Program-made: the position numbers and the translations under genes | Shown: piece by piece, positions 1-5,047 of the stretch | Position numbering within the stretch: position 1 is the stretch's first letter | Layout of the letters: every line of letters begins with the position of its first letter | Assembly (NCBI GenBank): GCA_003224635.1 | Contig: QHZK01000204.1 | Coordinates: 1 to 6,572 of the forward strand | Source of the DNA: Acidobacteriota bacterium | GTDB taxonomy: Bacteria; Acidobacteriota; Terriglobia; UBA7540 | Direction of reading: 5' to 3' | DNA length: 6,572 bases | Notes under the pieces: generated by a model | The model's database searches: none | Seen by the model: only the letters and a program-made list of their open reading frames with translations | Told to the model about the DNA's origin: nothing

Positions 1-1535
1 CTCCGGACCTCATCAATCTGGCGCTCGGCGCCGGTGCGGACCTCGACTCGCGCGCCGATACCGTCGCGGTTGGACTCGCGGCCGATGGTTTTGATCTCCA
101 TCCAGTGGTCGGCGTTGCCGCCGTCGTTGCGGAGCAGGTACGCGGGGCCGTTCATGTTGTTAATGGCGATGTCCACGTCGCCGTCGTTGTCGTAGTCGGC
201 AAAAGCGACTCCCCGGCTCGGACTCACAAGCTGAATGCCGGGTCCCGAAGACGTCGACACGTCTCGAAACGTTCTACTTCTCATTGCTGAGGGCACGTTA
301 CGATACAGGAGTTTGCGCTGGGCATAAGCCGTGTCGATGTGATAGGAGTCGATTTCCGGGGAGAGGTGTCCGTTCGCCATGAAGAGGTCGGGCCAGCCGT
401 CGTTATCGTAATCGATGAACCCGATGCCCCAGCCAAGATAATTCGGGTGGGCGCCGAGACCCGCTGCAAAAGTCGCGTCGCCGAACGTCCCATCGCGGTC
501 ATTATGATAAAGATCGGGCGTGTCGTCGGAGAAGTTGGTCTTGGCGAGATCCAGATATCCATCCTCGTCGTAGTCCCCCGCCGCCACCCCCATGCCGGCT
601 TGGGCCTCCCCGTCGCCGCTCAGCGCGACTCCGGCCATGAAGGCCACGTCAGTGAACGTGCCGTTGTGATTGTTGTGGTAAAGAATGCTGGGGGTCGAAT
701 CGCACGCCACGTAGAGATCATCCCAGCCGTCGTTGTCATAGTCCAGTGTAACGACGCCCAGCGCGTAATGCATGTCGGGCAGCAGAATTCCGGACTTCTC
801 GCTGACATCTGTAAAAGCCCCGTCGCCGTGGTTGTGATAAAGAAAATTCCTGCCCGACCCGAGACCCCGCGGCCCGCAGGCCATCGGAATACCTTTGTAC
901 TGGCAGAACTGGCCCGAACCGGGCCGCGGCAACAGGCGAAAATCCCGCCCCTGGTCGACGTAGTTGGCCACAAACAGGTCAAGCCGTCCGTCGTGATCGT
1001 AGTCGATGAAGGCGCACCCGGTGTTCCAATGCGCGGGGTCGCCGGCCACGCCGGCTTTTTCGGCAACCTCGGTAAAGGTGCCGTCGCCGTTGTTGTGGTA
1101 AAGCAGGTTTTTCCCGTAGTAGGTCACGAAGATGTCATCCCATCCATCGTTGTCATAGTCTCCCACGCAGACGCCCTGTCCCCAACCCGAGTGCACCAGC
1201 CCGGCTTTTGCGGTCACGTCGGTAAACGTCCCGTCACGGTTGTTCCGGAACAGGTGATTGGAGGGAGCCTGCCGGGCCGGAAAGCCTTCGACGGTCGTGC
1301 CGTTCACGAGAAAGAGGTCGGGGTAGCCGTCGCGGTCGTAATCGATCCAGGCCACGCCGGAGCCGGTGGTTTCGAGCAGGTAGCGCTTGGCCTTTGCCCC
1401 ACCAAAGACGTTGGCGAAGTTGATCCCTGCCTGCCGCGCGACATCAGTAAATGTAACCTCTGTCGCAGGTGCTCCGACGGACGTCTTGACGGTTAAGCTC
1501 AGAAACAAGCACAGCAAGAGCCCAAGGAAGAACAT
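1..1535 (-). CDS. Secreted FG-GAP/VCBS seven-bladed propeller protein, CRTAC1 / ASPIC-UnbV family (3' end outside window)
   Basis: The reading frame is open for 511 codons and leaves the window at its C-terminal end. Residues 1-22 look like a Sec signal peptide (hydrophobic, ending SVGA), although the n-region has no basic residue. Seven DYDxDG calcium-loop motifs start at residues 65, 126, 178, 265, 321, 375 and 447. Each is followed by a D-L/I-F/Y strand and an N-x-DGTF-TDV turn, as expected for a seven-bladed integrin-alpha-like propeller. Between blades 3 and 4 is an insert with C211 and C220 (CQYKGIPMACGPRGL), which I recall as a hallmark of this family. From about residue 490, RDGIGARVEVRTG begins the ASPIC/UnbV domain, which continues past the edge. 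An in-frame TAA lies 12 bases upstream of the ATG, so this start is the only plausible one; no clear Shine-Dalgarno is visible. These proteins are mostly uncharacterised, with proposed roles in extracellular calcium-dependent binding. The divergent TPR gene is a possible partner. Confidence 0.93.
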   Translation of the reverse strand, partial: MFFLGLLLCLFLSLTVKTSVGAPATEVTFTDVARQAGINFANVFGGAKAKRYLLETTGSGVAWIDYDRDGYPDLFLVNGTTVEGFPARQAPSNHLFRNNRDGTFTDVTAKAGLVHSGWGQGVCVGDYDNDGWDDIFVTYYGKNLLYHNNGDGTFTEVAEKAGVAGDPAHWNTGCAFIDYDHDGRLDLFVANYVDQGRDFRLLPRPGSGQFCQYKGIPMACGPRGLGSGRNFLYHNHGDGAFTDVSEKSGILLPDMHYALGVVTLDYDNDGWDDLYVACDSTPSILYHNNHNGTFTDVAFMAGVALSGDGEAQAGMGVAAGDYDEDGYLDLAKTNFSDDTPDLYHNDRDGTFGDATFAAGLGAHPNYLGWGIGFIDYDNDGWPDLFMANGHLSPEIDSYHIDTAYAQRKLLYRNVPSAMRSRTFRDVSTSSGPGIQLVSPSRGVAFADYDNDGDVDIAINNMNGPAYLLRNDGGNADHWMEIKTIGRESNRDGIGARVEVRTGAERQIDEVR

Positions 1536-1586
1536 GCTACAGTCATTTTACACCGCGTGGTTGGCGGTGGCCCATCGTTTAAGTTT

Positions 1587-1592
1587 AAGGGA
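1587..1592 (+). promoter_or_regulatory. Ribosome binding site of the TPR gene
   Basis: AAGGGA lies 9 bases before the ATG at 1602. It supports that start over the GTG at 1557, which would put a polar 15-residue extension in front of a well-formed signal peptide. Confidence 0.6.
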
Positions 1593-1601
1593 TCGCGATT
1601 G

Positions 1602-2648
1602 ATGCGGCGCGGCTTGAGAAAATGCCTTATGACGTTTGTTACCGTCCTGATGTGTGTGCAGCTCTTGCTGGGCTCGGGCAACGCTCGGGAGCATCTCGGC
1701 GCCGGGGTCAAACTATTTCAACTCGAAAGATATTCTGAAGCCGCCAAGGAATTCGAGCTGGCCCTCAAAGCCGATCCCGGTCTCTCCGAAGCACGTTATT
1801 ACCTGGCGGTTTCCTGCTTCAACGAGCGTAAGTATCCCGAGGCGCGGGAGCAGTTCGAACGGCTGTTGCCGTCCGGTTATCAAAAAGAAAGGGTGATTTA
1901 CTACCTGGGTCGACTGGACTTGGCAGGTGGTCACTTGGACTCGGCTATCCGCAGGTTCGAATCGCTGAAGCGGGCCGAGCCTCTCGAAGACGAGCTGTAT
2001 TATCTCGGCTCGGCGTTGATGAAGAGGGGCGAGCCTCGGCGGGCCATTTCCGTGCTCCAGCGGCAGATTAACTTCAACCCGCGGGATTTTCGAGCCTACA
2101 ATCTCCTGGGGCGCGCCTACCTGAAGATCGGACAGCCGAAGGACGCCGAGCGCGAATTCGAAGAATCGGAACGGCTCCACCGGTACTACCTCGAAGGGAA
2201 GCAGGAACTCGGGACCTGCCGAAGCGAGCTTGCTGCGGGTCGCCCGGACCGTGCCTGGGCTCGATGCGGACCGGTCCTCAAGACCGACGACATCGACAAA
2301 CTGGTGGCGGTCGGCATGCTGTTCGGTGAGTTCCACTCTTACGATCACGCGCTTCAGGCCTTGGACAAAGCTCTGACCCTTGATCCCGAATCGCCCGAGA
2401 TCAACTACAACCTCGGTTTCACTTACTTTCAGCAGAAGCGGTATCCTGAAGCCCGCAAGTTTCTGGAGGCCGCGCTCGGGCAGCGTCCCGATTTCTTCGA
2501 GGCGCTGGCCGTCGATGGAACAGTATTGTACGAGTTGCGCCAGGACTCCGCCGCGCGGCAGGCGCTGGAGCGGGCCCATGCGTTGCGCCCTGACGATGAG
2601 GCGGTGAGCAGGTTGTTGGCACAACTCAGTCCCGGGAGTCACCGCTGA
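1602..2648 (+). CDS. Exported tetratricopeptide-repeat protein
   Basis: The product has 348 residues. Residues 1-28 form a Sec signal peptide: basic n-region (RRGLRK), hydrophobic core and a cleavage site near GNA. No good lipobox is visible. The rest is helical and divides into about nine TPR-like units, beginning near residues 29, 61, 95, 128, 162, 197, 231, 264 and 298. The clearest show the usual G/A-x-x-[YF]-x-x-x-x-x-[YF]-x-x-A pattern ending in a P (for example KADPG at 56-60, NFNPRD at 157-162, TLDPES at 259-264). No catalytic domain is present, so a scaffold or chaperone role in the periplasm or at the membrane is inferred. It is divergent from the propeller gene, and its TGA overlaps the ATG of the next gene by one base, implying co-transcription and coupled translation. 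The biological partner is unknown. Confidence 0.92.
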   Translation: MRRGLRKCLMTFVTVLMCVQLLLGSGNAREHLGAGVKLFQLERYSEAAKEFELALKADPGLSEARYYLAVSCFNERKYPEAREQFERLLPSGYQKERVIYYLGRLDLAGGHLDSAIRRFESLKRAEPLEDELYYLGSALMKRGEPRRAISVLQRQINFNPRDFRAYNLLGRAYLKIGQPKDAEREFEESERLHRYYLEGKQELGTCRSELAAGRPDRAWARCGPVLKTDDIDKLVAVGMLFGEFHSYDHALQALDKALTLDPESPEINYNLGFTYFQQKRYPEARKFLEAALGQRPDFFEALAVDGTVLYELRQDSAARQALERAHALRPDDEAVSRLLAQLSPGSHR

Positions 2649-3124
2649 TGTCCGAGGACAAGAGCTCCGCCACCGCAACGTTTCCGGTTCGATCTCCAAA
2701 GGAGAAGTTCCCGGCTTGGCTCGTTTACTCGGTCCTGACGCTGCTTTTGTGGGGAGTCTGGGGAGCAACGTCCAAGGCAATTTCGGACGACATCAACGCC
2801 TACACGAATCAGGTGCTCTTCGGCCTCGGTATGGCTCCTCTACTGCTGCTCGTCGCGTTCTCGCCCCGGCTCAAGGGGGGCGCCCGGCGGCAGCGGGGAA
2901 TCTTTTACGCGTTCATCACGGGGATTCTGGGCGGGACCGGTAATATCGCTTTTTTCAAATCTCTGATGGTGGGTGGAAAGGCATCCGTGGTGGTGCCGGC
3001 CACGTCGCTGTCGCCCGTGGTCACGGTCATGATGGGTTACTTTGTATTGCAAGAGAGGCTGACCAGAACCCAGAAGGCTGGTTTCGTTCTTGCGCTGGTT
3101 GCGATCTATATGCTGAGTTTATAG
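2648..3124 (+). CDS. Half-size EamA/DMT transporter (BAT-type, five TM helices), first copy
   Basis: The product has 158 residues, about half the length of standard ten-helix EamA proteins. That fits the five-helix bacterial/archaeal transporter (BAT) branch of the drug/metabolite transporter superfamily. Predicted helices are at about 22-41, 55-72, 84-106, 113-134 and 143-158. The GGKAS-VVVP segment (109-117) and PVVTVMMGYFVLQERLT (123-139) are typical of EamA domains. The loop at 73-83 has five basic residues and, with the basic N-terminus, predicts N-in, C-out topology. The ATG overlaps the TPR stop codon by one base; GGGAG at 2634-2638 lies 9 bases upstream. A strong terminator follows about 100 bases after the stop. 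The substrate cannot be inferred. Such proteins should work as dimers, either with themselves or with the second copy downstream. Confidence 0.9.
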   Translation: MSEDKSSATATFPVRSPKEKFPAWLVYSVLTLLLWGVWGATSKAISDDINAYTNQVLFGLGMAPLLLLVAFSPRLKGGARRQRGIFYAFITGILGGTGNIAFFKSLMVGGKASVVVPATSLSPVVTVMMGYFVLQERLTRTQKAGFVLALVAIYMLSL

Positions 3125-3218
3125 CGCTAGGGTTGGGGACCGGCAGCGCAGGGCGACCCGTCAAGTCGGGAACCGTGGCGGAATTCCTCCGCTCCGTCGC
3201 GTAGGTTGTGAGTCACAC

Positions 3219-3250
3219 GTAGCGCAAGACCCGCCTTTCAGGTCTTGCGG
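3219..3250 (+). repeat. REP-like palindromic element, copy 1
   Basis: The element has GTAG, a perfect 9-bp stem (CGCAAGACC with GGTCTTGCG), the 9-base loop CGCCTTTCA and a trailing G. Its layout matches copy 2 on the other strand: GTAG, CG-x-AA-xx-CC, GCCTT in the loop, GG-xx-TTGCGG. Stem differences between the copies preserve pairing, which points to an element selected or mobilised as a hairpin. That it is a dispersed genomic repeat is inferred from only these two copies. Confidence 0.65.
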
Positions 3251-3256
3251 TTTTTT
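3223..3256 (+). terminator. Intrinsic terminator after the TPR-EamA operon
   Basis: A perfect 9-bp stem (3223-3231 with 3241-3249) and a 9-base loop are followed by one G and six T (3251-3256). It coincides with REP-like copy 1, so the repeat appears to serve as, or to have become, the terminator for the upstream genes. It separates the two EamA genes into different transcripts unless there is readthrough. Confidence 0.8.
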
Positions 3257-3267
3257 GTCGGGGGAAG

Positions 3268-3297
3268 CCGCAACTCCATAAGGCGGAGTTACGCTAC
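3268..3297 (-). repeat. REP-like palindromic element, copy 2 (inverted relative to copy 1)
   Basis: Read on the minus strand it is GTAG, then CGTAACTCC, the 7-base loop GCCTTAT, GGAGTTGCG and a final G. The 9-bp stem has one T-G wobble. Compared with copy 1, the stem pairs G-C and A-T are changed to C-G and T-A, while the flanks and loop core are kept. It lies 17 bases from copy 1 and ends 15 bases before the second EamA start codon. On the plus strand the same hairpin would have one C-A mismatch. No T-tract follows it. Confidence 0.6.
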
Positions 3298-3312
3298 AGC
3301 ACACCGAACTTT

Positions 3313-3762
3313 ATGCACCTGCCGATCTGGCTCTTCTACGCTGTGATTGCGCTGGTCTTCTGGGGAATCACCGGCGTCACCCAGAAGCTGTCGACCAACG
3401 CCATCTCCACCCAGTTGTCGTTTCTCTGGTTTGTGTACTCGATGATTGCCATTGCCCTGGTGATCCTGGTTACGGTTCCGATCCAGTGGCACATGACGGC
3501 GCGAGTCTTCTGGCTGGCGGTAGTCGGCGGAGCGCTGAACGGGCTGGGAGCGCTGACCAGTTTTGCCGCCTTCGAGAAGGGAGGCAAAGCGTCAATTGTT
3601 GTGCCCCTTTGCTATCTCTTTCCCGTGGTCACCGTTGTTCTGGCAATGACGTTCCTGCACGAGTCACTGACTCGCACGCAAGCTATTGGGATCGCGCTGG
3701 CGCTGCTCGCCGCCATTCTGCTCTCGCAGGAAGCGCCACCGGAAAGTCAGCCGCCGGCGTGA
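3313..3762 (+). CDS. Half-size EamA/DMT transporter (BAT-type, five TM helices), second copy
   Basis: The product has 149 residues and is paralogous to the gene at 2648-3124. Shared features include W-G-x-x-G-x-[ST]-x-K near residues 17-25, GGKAS-[VI]VVP at 90-98, PVVTVV at 104-109 and [ES]-[RS]-LTRTQ at 117-123. Predicted helices are at about 4-22, 35-56, 65-87, 93-115 and 124-139. Unlike the first copy, the loop between helices 2 and 3 has a single arginine, so charge gives little topology preference; the tail (140-149) is acidic and proline-rich. No in-frame upstream start and no clear Shine-Dalgarno were found; the only GGAG (3285-3288) is 24 bases away and inside the REP-like hairpin. 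The 3' end converges on the enolase-superfamily gene across 23 bases, with no visible terminator. The substrate is unknown. Confidence 0.88.
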   Translation: MHLPIWLFYAVIALVFWGITGVTQKLSTNAISTQLSFLWFVYSMIAIALVILVTVPIQWHMTARVFWLAVVGGALNGLGALTSFAAFEKGGKASIVVPLCYLFPVVTVVLAMTFLHESLTRTQAIGIALALLAAILLSQEAPPESQPPA

Positions 3763-3785
3763 CTCAACGCTTCACGAGCCCGCGC

Positions 3786-4955
3786 CTACGTGGCGGTCTT
3801 CTGAGCCGCGGGCCACGCCAGCTTCCTGGCGATATCTTCGTTCAGCCGGACGCCAAGGCCCGAAGCTTTCGGTAGATCGATCACCCCGTTCCTGGGTGTG
3901 AATTCAGGCTCTACCAGTTCGCTGCGGATGATGGAAGGCCAAAGCTCGGGAACCATGAATTCGATGAGCGGAACGTTGCAAGCGGCAGCGCTCAAATGAA
4001 TCTCCGCCGCGACGGTCAACCCGGACTTCCACGCGTGCGGGATGCAGAGCAGGCCGCGGTCGTCGGCGAGCTTGGCGATTCGCAGGCACTCCGTGAGGCC
4101 GCCAGCGCGACTGACGTCCGGCTGGATCACGTCCACCTTGCCGCGGTCCATAAGGTCCAAAGCTTCCCATCGCGAGGCGAGGAGCTCCGCGGCGGCAATG
4201 CGGGTTGTCACGGCTTCGGCGAGCCGCGCGTATCCGTCGAGGTCGTCCATGCGAAGGGGAGTCTCCACGAAGTAGAGGTTGCAGTCTTCGAGTTGGCGAA
4301 CGGTCTGGATCGCGGCCTTGCTGTCGGTCCAGCGGTAACCAACATCGATCATGAAGGTCATTTGATCGCCGACGGTCTGCCGGGCCATGCGCACGAGGCG
4401 AACAATGTCGGCATCGGTGTAGATGTCCCCGTAGACGAGCTGGAGCTTGACGGCGCGGTAGCCCATCTCAAGTACGCGCTCCATCAACTCGTGCGTGCGC
4501 CGCTCGGTTTCCGGGAGCGTGGCGATGGCCGGGTGTACACTCGCATAGGGGATGACAGCTTCGCGCCGGGGGCCTCCCATGAGTTCGTACACGGGACGGC
4601 CCAACGCCTGGCCGGCAATGTCCCAGAGCGCGAAATCCACGGCGCCGATCGCATGGATGACAAGGCCGCGTCGCCCCGTATACATCGTGCCCTGATACAT
4701 CTTGTCCCAAAGCCGTTCGACGTCCAGCGGATTCTCGCCGATGAGCAGGTCCTCAAAGCTGAGGCTCCAATTGTGAGAGGACGGGGCTTCGAGCACCGCC
4801 TTCACCATGTAGGGTGAGGCATCTACCTCGCCGATACCGGTAATACCCGCGTCGGTGTGGATCTTGACGATGATGGTTTCCTGGGCGCCATCATTTGCCT
4901 TGGAGGAGACATTCGGAATCCTGAGAGGAGTGGCTTCAATCTCAGTGATTTTCAT
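3786..4955 (-). CDS. Mandelate racemase/muconate lactonizing enzyme family protein (enolase superfamily), probable acid-sugar dehydratase
   Basis: The product has 389 residues, a usual family length. The N-terminal capping domain (about 1-125) contains the typical AVDFALWDIAGQALGRPVYELMGG signature (105-128). The barrel carries K170 in KLQ on strand 2, metal ligands D204, E231 and E257, the D280-H307 dyad and E332. The C-terminal capping motif with GLGVRL is at 366-371. These enzymes bind Mg2+, stabilise an enolate and often dehydrate sugar acids. The second lysine of the classical KxK is Q172, and the D-x-N third-strand motif is D-V-G, so H307 is the likely base. The ATG at 4955 is chosen because GGAG lies 9 bases upstream and the protein then begins MKITEIE, as relatives do; an ATG at 5021 would add 22 unlike residues. 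It is probably cytoplasmic, divergent from a GH127-like gene. A racemase or cycloisomerase role cannot be excluded. Confidence 0.92.
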   Translation of the reverse strand: MKITEIEATPLRIPNVSSKANDGAQETIIVKIHTDAGITGIGEVDASPYMVKAVLEAPSSHNWSLSFEDLLIGENPLDVERLWDKMYQGTMYTGRRGLVIHAIGAVDFALWDIAGQALGRPVYELMGGPRREAVIPYASVHPAIATLPETERRTHELMERVLEMGYRAVKLQLVYGDIYTDADIVRLVRMARQTVGDQMTFMIDVGYRWTDSKAAIQTVRQLEDCNLYFVETPLRMDDLDGYARLAEAVTTRIAAAELLASRWEALDLMDRGKVDVIQPDVSRAGGLTECLRIAKLADDRGLLCIPHAWKSGLTVAAEIHLSAAACNVPLIEFMVPELWPSIIRSELVEPEFTPRNGVIDLPKASGLGVRLNEDIARKLAWPAAQKTAT

Positions 4956-4964
4956 GAATCGACA

Positions 4965-4968
4965 CTCC
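4965..4968 (-). promoter_or_regulatory. Ribosome binding site that decides the enolase-superfamily gene start
   Basis: GGAG on the minus strand lies 9 bases before the ATG at 4955 and favours it over the upstream in-frame ATG at 5021. Confidence 0.55.
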
Positions 4969-4970
4969 GC

Positions 4971-5021
4971 ATGGCGGTCGAGATGGACGGCCTCGGCTGC
5001 CCGGGGTTTGAAAGCCGCCAT
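4971..5021. promoter_or_regulatory. Inverted repeat in the divergent intergenic region (possible operator arms)
   Basis: ATGGCGG (4971-4977) and CCGCCAT (5015-5021) are exact reverse complements, 37 bases apart, in the 92-bp gap between the two divergent start codons. They could be half-sites for a regulator of both genes. Seven-base arms in GC-rich DNA may also occur by chance, and no regulator gene is in the window. Confidence 0.2.
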
Positions 5022-5047
5022 CTTACTACAAAACTCGAGGCTCGTTG

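Noticed and set aside
339..1496. Long plus-strand open frame of 385 codons
   Set aside because: It is antisense to the propeller gene. Its valine-rich runs (VVVIV) are the complement of repeated Asp/Asn codons in the DYDNDG motifs, and no known fold is visible.
1536..1601. Promoter-like TAAAAT (minus) and TTTACA (plus) in the divergent gap
   Set aside because: Neither has a matching partner hexamer at 16-18 bases. The minus-strand hexamer would also leave almost no leader before the ATG at 1535.
1713..2780. Minus-strand open frame of 355 codons
   Set aside because: It is opposite the TPR gene and crosses into the start of the EamA gene. The plus strand has clear TPR periodicity, a signal peptide and ribosome binding sites.
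2648..3762. The two EamA genes as one ten-helix transporter broken by a mutation or insertion
   Set aside because: Each half has its own start and the same five-helix domain with the same GGKAS and LTRTQ motifs, and a terminator and repeat pair lie between them. They look like two complete half-size proteins, although an ancient split cannot be fully excluded.
3744..3785. Terminator between the convergent second EamA and enolase-superfamily genes
   Set aside because: There is only a short AGTCA/TGACT pairing around the EamA2 stop, with no T-tract on either strand.
3996..4817. Plus-strand open frame of 273 codons
   Set aside because: It lies inside the enolase-superfamily gene, which has all its family motifs on the minus strand.
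4956..5021. Earlier ATG at 5021 for the enolase-superfamily gene
   Set aside because: It would add 22 residues not seen in the family. The ATG at 4955 has GGAG at good spacing and starts with the usual beta-strand.
5008..5036. TTGAAA / TACAAA as a promoter for the GH127-like gene
   Set aside because: The spacing is only 13 bases and the -10 match is weak.
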